DNA of 64,000 nt. Source: Moellerella sp963519845. Its GTDB lineage: Bacteria > Pseudomonadota > Gammaproteobacteria > Enterobacterales > Enterobacteriaceae. Below the pieces are notes generated by a model. It did no database searches. It saw nothing but the letters and a program-made list of their open reading frames with translations, and had not been told where the DNA came from. The stretch is taken from NCBI GenBank assembly GCA_963519845.1, contig CAUQNX010000016.1, positions 29,625-93,624 on the forward strand, read 5' to 3'. Positions 54,565 through 63,999 of the stretch are shown here, in pieces (the first letter of the stretch is position 1; each line of letters starts with the position of its first letter). Position numbers and translations under genes: made by a program.

Positions 54565-54881
54565 ATGAAATCTAATATAATTAGCAGTCATGTGGGCATT
54601 TTTTTACGAAAATCTCGTAAAGAAAAAAAATGACTGGTAAACAACTGGCAAAATTAATGAATATCAGCCAGCAACAGGTATCGCGTTATGAAATAGGGAT
54701 AACATCTATTACACTAGATCAACTAGAAGAGTTTTTGAAAATTCTAAATAAAGAATGGAGCGATGTTATTGAATACATCGAAAAAGAATCCAGCATAGAA
54801 ACAAAAACAGATAAAAACAAAAGATCTAACAAATATCTTTCATGGAATAGTTATTCGTTAAAAAGCTTCAACAATAACTAA
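54565..54881 (+). pseudogene. MrpJ-like regulator of ecp operon, split at an A8 tract
   Basis: Two overlapping frames together make a full MrpJ-like helix-turn-helix protein. The first, from ATG 54565, reads SSHVGIFLRKSRKEKK and stops at TGA 54631. The second, from 54630 (ATGA overlap), reads MTGKQLAKLMNISQQQVSRYE and continues to 54881. The break is at eight A (54623-54630); one more A would join the frames into an intact gene of about 106 residues. A truncated protein starting at 54630 would lack the first helix. It could be phase-variable, rescued by slippage or frameshifting, or a simple pseudogene. Confidence 0.75.
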
Positions 54882-54939
54882 ATTAACATTATAAATAAAA
54901 AATAAATAAAACCCAAACATCCAATTAATTATATTTAAT

Positions 54940-54965
54940 AAAAAACACAACTAAAAGTGTTTTTT
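54940..54965. terminator. Terminator-like hairpin between ecp regulator and ecpA
   Basis: Perfect 9-bp arms AAAAAACAC/GTGTTTTTT with an 8-base loop; the T run forms the end of the stem, as in two-way rho-independent terminators. It should limit read-through from the regulator into ecpA. A TATACT -10-like word overlaps its end (54965-54970). Confidence 0.55.
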
Positions 54966-55010
54966 ATACTATGTAATTAATTTTTAGTCGTCATAAATAA
55001 TAATAGAGAG

Positions 55011-55640
55011 ATGAATATGTTAAATAAAAAAATGGCATCTATTTTGCTATCAACAGTTATAGCTGCGTCTTTTGCTACAGTTGCTAATGCTGAAACACGT
55101 ACAGCACAAGCGACTGCAACTTGGCAAGCAACTGCCATCAAAGATACAACAAGTATGCTGGTTGTTACACCATTAAAAAGCTTAACTTTTAATTATGCTG
55201 AAGGTCAAAAAAGCTTTAATCAACAAAATGGTGCATTCGATATTGCTATTCAAGGCCAAGCAGGCGCAACCGATTTTAAATTATCATCAAAAATAATTTC
55301 GGATACTTTAGCAAGAACAACCGATGATTCTAAATTAACTGTTGGTGTTAAATGGAATGGCTCAGATTTAAATAGAACCACTGATACTGTATTAATTGAT
55401 ACTTCAAAAGGTTTAACTTCAGGTTTAGATAACTTAGCTGTTGATGGTATCTATAATGGTTCTGAGCGTGCAACAGACCGCGGTGAATTCACCTTCGTTA
55501 TCGCAAGCGCAGAGTCTGCAGGTAAATCAGCTGATTTTAAATCACTGACTGATGGTACTTGGGATGGTGATGTTAAAGTTCAGTTTACAGCAACATGGGA
55601 TGGTACCTTCACTCCTGTAGTTCCAGGTGGAGATGATTAA
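55011..55640 (+). CDS. ecpA: Common pilus major subunit EcpA
   Basis: 209 residues, signal peptide to VANAET. Mature protein closely follows E. coli EcpA: QATATWQATAIKDTTSMLVVTPL, SLTFNYAEGQKSFNQQNGAFDIAIQG, and DGTWDGDVKVQFTATW near the end. It ends with an added short tail (TPVVPGGDD). It is the rod subunit of an alpha-class chaperone-usher pilus involved in adhesion and biofilm formation in E. coli. In-frame ATG at 55017 is an alternative start. Confidence 0.93.
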   Translation: MNMLNKKMASILLSTVIAASFATVANAETRTAQATATWQATAIKDTTSMLVVTPLKSLTFNYAEGQKSFNQQNGAFDIAIQGQAGATDFKLSSKIISDTLARTTDDSKLTVGVKWNGSDLNRTTDTVLIDTSKGLTSGLDNLAVDGIYNGSERATDRGEFTFVIASAESAGKSADFKSLTDGTWDGDVKVQFTATWDGTFTPVVPGGDD

Positions 55641-55672
55641 TTAGTCATTTCTTGATTAACTAACTGAATATT

Positions 55673-55710
55673 ACGATAAAGATAATATAGGGAGATAATA
55701 TCTTTATCGT
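55673..55710 (+). terminator. Attenuator hairpin between ecpA and ecpB
   Basis: Perfect 12-bp arms ACGATAAAGATA/TATCTTTATCGT around 14 bases, followed shortly by CCTTTTT. It sits in the 88-base gap after the major pilin gene and probably keeps downstream genes at lower level than ecpA. Confidence 0.6.
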
Positions 55711-55728
55711 TATCCTTTTTAGAACTTT

Positions 55729-56418
55729 ATGATTATGAAAAAAATAACATTAGCGTTACTTTTATTATCATTATTTCCCTTAAAAAATAGCTTAGCTGTC
55801 AATGTGGGGAATATTACTGAGATAATATCATCAAATGAAGACACCCTAGCAAAAGAAATAGAAAATACAGTTAGTGTAGCAAGGCTAGTGAACTTAACTA
55901 TCGAGAAAATAGATTCACCTCTTGATAATGGAAAGGTCATTGCTGTTAGTGATCCTAATGAAATATTATCGACGCCTGCTAATTTAATTCTTCCTAGTCA
56001 TGCTAAGGATGTATTTAAAATTATTTATCAAGGCCCAAAAGATGATAAAGAAAGATATTACAGACTAAATTGGAAAGATGATCCAATCGGTGAAAACGGT
56101 GTTACGAAAAGCTCGAAATCAGCATCAGCGACAACATCAGCAACAATTAGTACGATACTTGTTGTCACACCAAGAATTGAAAAATTTAATTATAAATATG
56201 TCAATTCCCAAGTTTCTAATGTTGGAAATAGCTCATTTCGTGTTGTGGCTTCAGGTCCTTGTTTGCCTGAAAAACAAGAATACAGTGTAGATGGTATTTG
56301 CCGTGAGCGTTATTATCTCATGCCACAATTAGCCGTTAAATTACAGTTTGTCGATCTTGCAAATAAAAAATCTAGCGTAGGTATTTGGCACAAAGGAGAG
56401 TTCATTGTTGTCAAATAA
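55729..56418 (+). CDS. ecpB: Ecp pilus chaperone-like protein EcpB
   Basis: 229 residues, signal peptide to NSLAVN. Colinear with E. coli EcpB: VNVGNITEI, DSPLDNGKVIAVSDPNEIL, YQGPKDDKERYYRLNW, TILVVTPR and a Cys pair (GPCLP, GICRERYYLMP). It is thought to be a periplasmic chaperone for Ecp subunits. Start ATG at 55729 or 55735 cannot be separated. Confidence 0.9.
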   Translation: MIMKKITLALLLLSLFPLKNSLAVNVGNITEIISSNEDTLAKEIENTVSVARLVNLTIEKIDSPLDNGKVIAVSDPNEILSTPANLILPSHAKDVFKIIYQGPKDDKERYYRLNWKDDPIGENGVTKSSKSASATTSATISTILVVTPRIEKFNYKYVNSQVSNVGNSSFRVVASGPCLPEKQEYSVDGICRERYYLMPQLAVKLQFVDLANKKSSVGIWHKGEFIVVK

Positions 56419-56437
56419 TTAAGAATGGACTTTAATC

Positions 56438-58933
56438 ATGCGTAAGAGTGTTATTGCTTTATCAATATTAAGTGTTATTTTTTCAAACACGATTAATGCG
56501 AGTGAAATGAAAAGCATTAAAATTGGTGGATATATTATTCCTCCTGCATTTGTAAGTGCTTTGGAAGAGGGTATGTCTGTACCAGTTTTCTTACGGTTGA
56601 ATGACGATGATATAAAAAACCAGAGTGAAGACAAAATTGCCGATGCAATTATTGTGATTGACCAAGGTAAAATTAAATTAGCAAGTATTCACCTTGTCGA
56701 AAGCATACAAGGGCCGAAACTTAATAATTTACTTGTTGAGAAACTTGAAAGTAAACAAAATGCTAATTTTAATGAAAGTAATGACATCATTATTGATAAT
56801 AATGCTGTACTTCAATTAAACATTTCTTCATTTAATTTATCATTAGATGTTGATAAAGCTGCTTTTGCACCGAAAGAACATACAAGACGATCGGTGTTAG
56901 GAAACTCTTCAGTTAATTCAATCTCAGCGGTCGCAAACTACGACTTAGGCGTATTCCAAAGCCAAGTTAAAAATTCAAAAAACTCCTCAAGTAGCTATTT
57001 CAATTTAGATGCTTTATTTGCATCATCAGAAAATCATTTAAATGTAAATGCTTCAGCATATAGTATTGGAAAATCCAATTCGAATGTCGAACTTTATCGA
57101 GCTATGTATGAACGTGATTTTAATGGATTCCGTTTTGCATTAGGTTTGATGAGTACATGGAATTTACAGTCAATAGCCAGTTTAACGGCACTGAACAGCA
57201 GTAAAATTTATGCAGCCTCAATTGGGAATAACTCATCTAGTGTTGTGCATAATAAACAACAATCATTAACACCAATTTATGCCTTCCTAAATAGCCCAGG
57301 TGAAGTGCGTATTTATCGTCAAGGTAAACTACTAAATATTCAAAATTTCCCGATGGGGAACTATGAAATTGATACCAGTATTTTGCCTTATGGTATTTAT
57401 GAAGTGAAAATTGAAACCGTTGTCGATGGAAAAATCGTCACAACACAAAACCAAACAATTAATAAATCCTTCGGAGCAATAGCCGGAGAGTTCAACAAGC
57501 TAAATTGGGAAATTTATGGCGGTTATGTCGATTTCGATAAAAGAAATTATATCAGAAATGAAAACTCACATAGCCAAGCTCCCGCAAAAAGCTATCTAGC
57601 AGGCGCATCATTTGCTTATAGCTTCCCTGTGTTATCAGGAATACGTCTTCAGATGTCAAACTATGGGTTTGATAAATTTATTGTGCAAGAAACTAGCGTG
57701 AGTGCATCTATTAATGATTATTTATCTGTTGCTTGGCAAGGTCTGATCGAAAAACATGGTAGTCACCGTAACATTGGAACTATTTCTATCAATATTCCTG
57801 ATGGGTATGGTTCATTGTGGGCATCTAAAGAAAAAACTGTAATTAAGGGTGATTTACCGCTTTATGATGCAGATAGCTATTCTTATGGCGGAACATTCAA
57901 CTTTGACAAAATTATTGATAGAACGGGTTCATTAACTATCAGTAATACCAAAGACCGTCGAGTTGGTAGCAATTCAATTAACTATGAATATGCCAATACC
58001 TTATTTTCTGGGCGTTACGGTACAGTAGGATTAAGAGCAGGTGTTCAACGCTATCACTATGATAATCAAAATAGTACCAATGAAAAATATGTGAATCTTG
58101 ATTTCTCTTTACCGCTTTCTACGTGGCTTAGTACGGGTGTATCTTCAACTAACGGTAATATTAAAGCAAATATTTATGCAAATAAGAGTTTTGAAAATTC
58201 CGTTATTACCAATGCAGGGGTCTCTGTTTCTAAATTAATACGCGATAAAGATAATGGTGAGTCTGATTTTTCAACACTGGGCTATGCCTCTTATGATATG
58301 AAATATAACTCAGGCACAGTGACTATCAATCGCCCAGATAGTGATCGAATTAATGGTAACTTAACATCGCGAGGCTCGGTGGCTTATAGCGACGGCACTA
58401 TTACACCGAGTGGGCAGCAAGGTAAATCAGGTGTCATTATTAATTCAGATATTAGTGGTAACGGCAGCATGGTTGCTCAAATTAATGGGCAAAATTATCC
58501 AATTAGCGGTAAAAATACATTTATTCCACTATCACCATATTCAGATTATGAAATTCAATTAATGAATGATGGCAAATCAAAAGATAGTTTCGATATTGTC
58601 TCAGGTCGAAATAAATCGGTTACTTTATATCCAGGTAATATTGCTTTTTATCAGCCAGAAGTTAGGCAATTGATCACGGTATTTGGTCGCCTGAAATCAC
58701 CGGATGGTGAATATATAAAATATGCCTCAATTCGTAATCATATTGGTCGTACAAAAACGGATCAAAATGGTGATTTCTCAATGGATGTTGATGTCCGTTA
58801 TCCAGTTATCTCATTATTACAAGATGACCAACAGACTATTTGTGAGGCTGACTTAAACCTTCAAGGCGCGCGTGGTGCTTTATGGGTGGGCGAGGTGACA
58901 TGTGAACCTCAAGAAGCATTAGCAAAACGCTAA
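56438..58933 (+). CDS. ecpC: Ecp outer-membrane usher EcpC
   Basis: 831 residues (E. coli about 841), alpha-class usher of the CS1/CfaC type. Signal peptide to TINASE, then GGYIIPPAFVSALEEGMSVPVFLRL, a beta-barrel with plug-like segment (SPGEVRIYRQGKLLNIQNFPMGNYEID) and a C-terminal domain (VFGRLKSPDGEYIKYASIRNHIG, with Cys pair CEADL/VTCEP). It assembles and exports EcpA and EcpD. Confidence 0.92.
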   Translation: MRKSVIALSILSVIFSNTINASEMKSIKIGGYIIPPAFVSALEEGMSVPVFLRLNDDDIKNQSEDKIADAIIVIDQGKIKLASIHLVESIQGPKLNNLLVEKLESKQNANFNESNDIIIDNNAVLQLNISSFNLSLDVDKAAFAPKEHTRRSVLGNSSVNSISAVANYDLGVFQSQVKNSKNSSSSYFNLDALFASSENHLNVNASAYSIGKSNSNVELYRAMYERDFNGFRFALGLMSTWNLQSIASLTALNSSKIYAASIGNNSSSVVHNKQQSLTPIYAFLNSPGEVRIYRQGKLLNIQNFPMGNYEIDTSILPYGIYEVKIETVVDGKIVTTQNQTINKSFGAIAGEFNKLNWEIYGGYVDFDKRNYIRNENSHSQAPAKSYLAGASFAYSFPVLSGIRLQMSNYGFDKFIVQETSVSASINDYLSVAWQGLIEKHGSHRNIGTISINIPDGYGSLWASKEKTVIKGDLPLYDADSYSYGGTFNFDKIIDRTGSLTISNTKDRRVGSNSINYEYANTLFSGRYGTVGLRAGVQRYHYDNQNSTNEKYVNLDFSLPLSTWLSTGVSSTNGNIKANIYANKSFENSVITNAGVSVSKLIRDKDNGESDFSTLGYASYDMKYNSGTVTINRPDSDRINGNLTSRGSVAYSDGTITPSGQQGKSGVIINSDISGNGSMVAQINGQNYPISGKNTFIPLSPYSDYEIQLMNDGKSKDSFDIVSGRNKSVTLYPGNIAFYQPEVRQLITVFGRLKSPDGEYIKYASIRNHIGRTKTDQNGDFSMDVDVRYPVISLLQDDQQTICEADLNLQGARGALWVGEVTCEPQEALAKR

Positions 58934-58958
58934 ATATCTATTTTAAGGTTAATACAAT

Positions 58959-60575
58959 ATGCGATTACTATCGATATCAGCATTATTTCTTTCATTTGCT
59001 GCTCTAACGCCTAATGCATTTTCTGCAACAGCACCATTGCAAGAATATGTAATTGTTGAGAACCAAATTGATAATGAATTCTTCATTGTTGCTAATAGGG
59101 TCGACCCACGTTTTTCTGGCTCTAATGTATTTACAAAATATCAACGAAATAGCCAACTGAGCTTGGGTTATATGGGATATACAGGATCGCCCTTTAGCTC
59201 TGCTTATAACATTGGTGATATTTGGCTAGAAAACTCACCCATAAATCAGCCATTTATTGGGAATCGTTGTATGACCAATAACCGAAATTGCCCAGCTACC
59301 TCTTATTGGCCAGCACAACAATTGCGTGACAATGGTGCATATAAAATTCAGCAAACGGGAACGCCTGGCGAATCTGGGTACTCAAGACCTATTTTCTCAG
59401 AGTCATTTTATCGTTGGCTGGCAGAGTTACCCGCAGGAACGCCATACACTTTTGATTTAAGAACCTGTACTAGCCGTGATGATTACGATCTTAGTACTTC
59501 AACTTGTATGACGAGCGGAGGCCGGATAACAACTCAGCAACATTTTATTCCCACTAATAAAAAAGGAAATATCATATTAAAGGGAACAGGGGCATTGCAG
59601 GAACTATTTGTTGATAGCAATGGTAATCCAACGATTGGGTTAGGTTCTAATTTTTGCTCAACAGGCATAGTCGGAAATGCATCCGGTGTTATTTGCAGAC
59701 TGGTTGAATTAGAGACTAGAGGCTCTTCGATTAGTGGTACATTTACTGTTCGAATGTATGTTGATTACCAAAAACTTGGTTTAACAGTGGCTCCTAGAGC
59801 AGCACTAATTCAATATAAAGGAAGTAATAGTACTCGCTGGACTAACTGGTCATCCACTACCAATATGTCAGAAATATTTAATAACAACTCGGAGAATATT
59901 GAGGTTTTTTTATCGAATGCCTATTTAAAATCAATTATTGATGCATCTCCAAACTCTAATGTCACACTTGCTGATAGCGTATATACATTTGCGTTTCAAT
60001 CTCCGCTTCCGCAATCTGGGTTTTATGAATTCACACCATCAAACTACCTGATTATTAAACCTAGAGATTATGGTATCAGTATTATCCCAGCCGATTTTAA
60101 TCCCCAACAGTCGAAAACGGGAAAAGTAGGGAATGAAGAACCCCCAATTGAATTTAATTATATTGTGACGACAAGTGGACCAAGACAAGCAGATTCGATT
60201 ACAGCTAAAGTTGAAGGTCCAATGACAACCTTGAAAGGTCAGCCATATTGTTTATTCAGCTCGAATGATGATAAATTTAAAGTCCCATTCTCTGCTTATC
60301 TTTCATTTAAAGATACCAATGGCGTAAAGGGATCATATAGAGCAAGCTGCGATAATAATGAAATTTCATTGAAAAATGCTTTATGGGAAGAGACTCCTTG
60401 GGATAGACCAAACGAAGATTTAGGCTCTTTTTATCGAACAAACTTAGATTTGTTATTCCCAATGAATGATTCAAACTCATTATTTACCTTAGATGGGATT
60501 GACTGGCTAGGCACTGTCTCTGCGAGTGGAACCATAACGGTAAAAGCAATTTGGACGGGACCGGATATTCAATAA
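58959..60575 (+). CDS. ecpD: Ecp tip adhesin EcpD
   Basis: 538 residues (E. coli about 547). Signal peptide to NAFSATAPL. Rich in Asn, Ser and Tyr with several Cys pairs (NRCMTNNRNC, TCTSRDDYDLSTSTC), as in the polymerising tip adhesin of the common pilus. The C-terminal end SGTITVKAIWTGPDIQ resembles a pilin donor or acceptor strand. Recognised mainly from operon position and length, less from motif. Confidence 0.85.
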   Translation: MRLLSISALFLSFAALTPNAFSATAPLQEYVIVENQIDNEFFIVANRVDPRFSGSNVFTKYQRNSQLSLGYMGYTGSPFSSAYNIGDIWLENSPINQPFIGNRCMTNNRNCPATSYWPAQQLRDNGAYKIQQTGTPGESGYSRPIFSESFYRWLAELPAGTPYTFDLRTCTSRDDYDLSTSTCMTSGGRITTQQHFIPTNKKGNIILKGTGALQELFVDSNGNPTIGLGSNFCSTGIVGNASGVICRLVELETRGSSISGTFTVRMYVDYQKLGLTVAPRAALIQYKGSNSTRWTNWSSTTNMSEIFNNNSENIEVFLSNAYLKSIIDASPNSNVTLADSVYTFAFQSPLPQSGFYEFTPSNYLIIKPRDYGISIIPADFNPQQSKTGKVGNEEPPIEFNYIVTTSGPRQADSITAKVEGPMTTLKGQPYCLFSSNDDKFKVPFSAYLSFKDTNGVKGSYRASCDNNEISLKNALWEETPWDRPNEDLGSFYRTNLDLLFPMNDSNSLFTLDGIDWLGTVSASGTITVKAIWTGPDIQ

Positions 60576-60673
60576 ATCTAACCATTCTGTTTTCTAGGCT
60601 GCTTGTTGTTCAACAAGTAGCCATTTTGCTGAAACCATACCTATTTCTTAAAGTGACTTTTGAATGCTTAACT

Positions 60674-61351
60674 ATGAAATCAAATTCTTTGCTTAAAATC
60701 TTATTACTTGTGTTGCTATCGATACTCTATAGTAATGCCTATGCCTTATATATTAACTCGGATATTTCTTCGATGGAGTCTGGGCAAGAATTTTTTTCTA
60801 AGCCATATATTAATGATACGAAAAAAACGAATCTATATAATTTTAGTGCTTACCAAATTGATAAACCTGGTAATAATGAGCACGGGCAACCCATTCATAA
60901 TGGTGAAATTATCTTCACACCACTCAAAAAAATTTTACTACCAAAAGAGCAGGAATTTTTTAAGATTTTTTATCGTGGAAAAAAAGACGATAAAGAACGC
61001 TATTATAAAATTATTATTAGTGAAACACCGCTCGATATGCGTAATGATGATGAGCAAAAGAAGCATCCTCTATTTTATCCAACAGTGAGCTTAGAAACTT
61101 ATTTTGTAGTTAGGCCTAAAAACCCTGATTTCAAGTATGACTTGAATCAAAATGAAGGGTTACTCAAGAATACAGGGAATACTTATTTTAGAGTATTACT
61201 ACATGAGAACTGTGAAGTCGATGATGATTCAACACCTTATATGCTTTACTTGTTACCTAATCAAGTATACCAAGACGCTCGCTTAAAAAAGAAAAGCCGT
61301 AAGTATATTGTTATTTTCGATAAATATTACCCAATAGGTAACTGTGAGTGA
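60674..61351 (+). CDS. ecpE: Ecp pilus chaperone EcpE
   Basis: 225 residues. The ATG at 60674 is used because it begins a signal peptide (MKSNSLLKILLLVLLSILYSN); the longer frame from 60551 overlaps ecpD and lacks one. It is related to EcpB: FKIFYRGKKDDKERYYKI, TYFVVRPKNPDFKY and a C-terminal Cys pair (NCEVD ... GNCE). Second chaperone of the operon. No strong ribosome binding site is visible. Confidence 0.86.
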   Translation: MKSNSLLKILLLVLLSILYSNAYALYINSDISSMESGQEFFSKPYINDTKKTNLYNFSAYQIDKPGNNEHGQPIHNGEIIFTPLKKILLPKEQEFFKIFYRGKKDDKERYYKIIISETPLDMRNDDEQKKHPLFYPTVSLETYFVVRPKNPDFKYDLNQNEGLLKNTGNTYFRVLLHENCEVDDDSTPYMLYLLPNQVYQDARLKKKSRKYIVIFDKYYPIGNCE

Positions 61352-61484
61352 TCACAAGAGTCGTATTTGATGGATAGCAGCCAGATCAAATTTGTGAATC
61401 GCGACCAACCAGTATCCCTTTTCGCCCTCTTACGCAGAATGGTGTATACTTGCCGACAAGAAATTTATTCACGGTTAATTTATA

Positions 61485-61847
61485 ATGAAAGAAATCGAAA
61501 AAGCACAAATTAAACTTCTTAACGACCGTTTAGACAGTACTCGTCACAAGATGGCAAGTATGCAGCTGACGAACGAAGAGGAAAAGTACGCAGAGCTTGA
61601 GAAAGAAAAAGCGGCGCTGGAAATTGAAATCGCTCGTCTGAAGGCAGTACGTAACAATAAACTAAGCAAAGAAGCGCAGAAGTTGATGGATATGCCATTC
61701 AAACGCCCCATCACTAAGAAAGAACAAGCTGATATCGGCAAGCTGAAGAAAACCGTGCGAGGCCTGATCATTGTCCATCCAATGACGGCATTAGGCCGCG
61801 AAATGGGACTGGATGATATGACCGGTTTTTCTAAGACTGATTTCTAG
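61485..61847 (+). CDS. yibL: YibL, ribosome-associated DUF2810 protein
   Basis: 120 residues matching E. coli YibL: Lys/Glu-rich coiled coil (residues 5-65), then LSKEAQKLMDMPFKRPITKKEQADIGKLKK and VHPMTALGREMGLDDMTGFSKTDF. It cofractionates with ribosomes in E. coli; function is unknown. It is a conserved chromosomal gene that marks the edge of the fimbrial block. Confidence 0.92.
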   Translation: MKEIEKAQIKLLNDRLDSTRHKMASMQLTNEEEKYAELEKEKAALEIEIARLKAVRNNKLSKEAQKLMDMPFKRPITKKEQADIGKLKKTVRGLIIVHPMTALGREMGLDDMTGFSKTDF

Positions 61848-61950
61848 TTAGAAAATCAACCCAACTAAAACCTGTAATGATCCACTATACTGATTAATTG
61901 TCGACGTTTTTGAGCGTAGATATCAAATACTTCTTTAGCTTTCTCGTCGA

Positions 61951-62525
61951 CTACTTTTTACTAAATCCACCAGCGCCTTGCAATACTTCACGATCATTGA
62001 AACTCAAACATTGATCCAGCTTGGTATCCCAATCCTGTAAGAAAACTTGCTTACGGCGCAATGCTTGGTCTTCTGCAAAATCGAGCCACATATTAACGAT
62101 ACAATTTAACTCTTTGAGTTCATTTTCACGTAGATAGTTCTTCGCTATCATTACATCGGTTTTGCGAACTTCATCGAACTTATAACTGGTTAATCCCATA
62201 TCTGGTTGGTTAGCATCAGCACGGCGATTAATTAGTTCAGCGGGCAACGCAAACCCTTTGATCAGATACTGCTCCAGCGTTTGCGTTGCCATGTGTAGCG
62301 AATAGAACGAACACGGTAACCGACGGCAAGAATGGCAGATAAACTATAGTGGTCGATCGCTCTTGAAACCTGCCTATTACCTTCTAATCAAACTATCCGG
62401 AATTTCCGGGCGGTTGCTTTTTGATCAAGTTCACCTTCAGAAAAAACATTAACAAGATGCTCATTAATTGTATGAATGTCTTTGCCATACAGCTCCGCAA
62501 TAGATGCTTCGGTTTCCAGTTGCAT
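61951..62525 (-). pseudogene. RhuM-family protein, degraded
   Basis: Pieces of a RhuM (virulence protein/Fic-like DNA-binding) gene in the normal order. The N-terminal part (INEHLVNVFSEGELDQKATARKFRIV, then a TGA stop, then LEGNRQVSRAIDHYSLSAILAVGYRVRS) shifts frame near 62290 into MATQTLEQYLIKGFALP. That joins directly to a C-terminal piece (NQPDMGLTSYKFDEVRKTDVMIAKNYL), so about 100 central residues are missing. RhuM genes often lie inside type I restriction-modification loci, as here. Confidence 0.75.
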
Positions 62526-62749
62526 TAAATCTGCAGTAAATCACATCGTTTAGTCACGTCAATCAGCCAAGGGCCAGCCCATGCTATTTCAGCATCTGAC
62601 GCCTATTTAAACAAAGGACTTACTGACTCAAGTTTATCTTGCAGCTCTTGGTCAAAGTAACGTTCATATTGCAAACCACAGATTAAATAATAATGTTTAG
62701 CATCAGGATAATGTTCAAAATATTTAAAAACAGGATGTTCATTGAACAT
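62525..62749 (-). pseudogene. DUF4123-like (type VI adaptor) gene fragment
   Basis: From ATG 62749 the frame reads FKYFEHYPDAKHYYLICGLQY ... ESVSPLFK, a TAG stop (62603), then in the same frame ASDAEIAWAGPWLIDVTK. The pattern of an ILL..G start, about 30 residues and then AGPWLI is like the N-terminus of DUF4123 proteins, which load effectors onto VgrG of type VI secretion systems. No vgrG or effector is nearby. The fragment ends where the RhuM remnant begins. Confidence 0.5.
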
Positions 62750-63186
62750 TCATAATCATCCTTCTCTGACGACTAACATTTGCCCTCCGCAGGTCGTTCT
62801 ATCCCCAACCCATAAAAATATCCTATTGCCATTATCTATTCTCATCCATAGCTGAAGATAGATAATATTAGATTGATTTTGCTAAATTCGTTGAGGAATG
62901 AGTCCTTATTGACCGCACTCGCTTAGTTAATTTAATGATGGATCAGCTGATTAAGCTCCCTAAGCTAGATATGGACTATTTTTAGTAGTTATCCCATTTT
63001 ATCCTCTCCATTCTCCGCAATTGGTACTCTTTGGCTACTTTCAATAGGCTAAAAGATACCTAATTAACAAAACGGCTCGATAAAACTGATTACAATTTGT
63101 AGTTATATAAATTGAAGGTATTATTTGGCTATAGGTTTTTATGACGCCAATATTTTGCCGTCATTTATTAGGGTTTTGAGGGTTTT
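62750..63186. other. Intergenic region upstream of hsdM
   Basis: No convincing gene. A short frame near 62911-62986 (RTRLVNLMMDQLIKLPKLDMDYF) may be a gene remnant but I do not recognise it. The last 100 bases are AT-rich and should hold the hsdM promoter. Confidence 0.5.
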
Positions 63187-63999
63187 ATGAACAACAACGA
63201 ACAGCTATTTCTAAATGAATTGGATAATAAATTTTGGAAAGCCGCAGATAAGCTACGATCTAATATGGATGCAGCCAACTATAAACATGTGGTGTTAGGG
63301 CTTATATTTCTGAAATATGTCTCTGATGCATTTGAAGCACGCCAGAAAGAACTGATGACGTTATTTCGTGAAACTAATAATCCAGACAATATCTACGCCA
63401 TGTCTCGCGAAGATTATGATTCTGACGAAGAGTACCAGCAAGCCATTCAAGAAGAACTAGAAGTCGAAGATTATTACTCAGAGAAAAATATCTTCTGGGT
63501 GCCAAAAGCCGCCCGCTGGGACACACTAAAAAATAAAGCCACATTACCGACGGGCACTATACTCTGGCAAGATGAAACGGGACAAGACGTCAAGCTACGT
63601 TCGGTATCATGGCTGATAGACAACGCACTAGATAAAATCGAAGAATCCAACCCTAAACTCAAAAACATTCTTAACCGTATCAGCCAATATCAACTGAGTA
63701 ATGAAGTCTTGATTGGCTTGGTTAACGTCTTCTCTGATGCGAACTTTAGTAATCCAGAATATAACGGCGAAAAACTACAATTAAATAGCAAAGATATCTT
63801 AGGCCATGTCTACGAATACTTTCTGGGTCAGTTTGCTCTCGCTGAAGGTAAGCAAGGCGGCCAATACTATACGCCAAAAAGTATCGTCACATTAATCGTC
63901 GAAATGCTCCAACCCTATAAAGGGCGCGTTTATGACCCAGCAATGGGCAAACGTTACATACCAAGTTTTAATCACACACCATACATGCTTCAATGGTGA
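63187..63999 (+). pseudogene. hsdM: Type I restriction-modification methyltransferase HsdM, interrupted at motif I
   Basis: N-terminal 254 residues are clearly HsdM: FWKAADKLRSNMDAANYKHVVLGLIFLKYVSDAFE, LGHVYEYFLGQFALAEGKQGGQYYTPKSIV, then GRVYDPAMG. HsdM should go on to complete the SAM-binding motif I (DPAMGSGGF), but from 63949 the sequence is unrelated and the frame stops at 63999. The enzyme would lack its catalytic NPPF motif. The cause is probably an insertion or rearrangement whose other part lies beyond the window. hsdS and hsdR are not visible. Confidence 0.8.

Noticed and set aside
61352..61484. Possible tRNA or small RNA between ecpE and yibL
   Set aside because: No cloverleaf or terminator-like structure could be traced; it is best read as the yibL promoter region.
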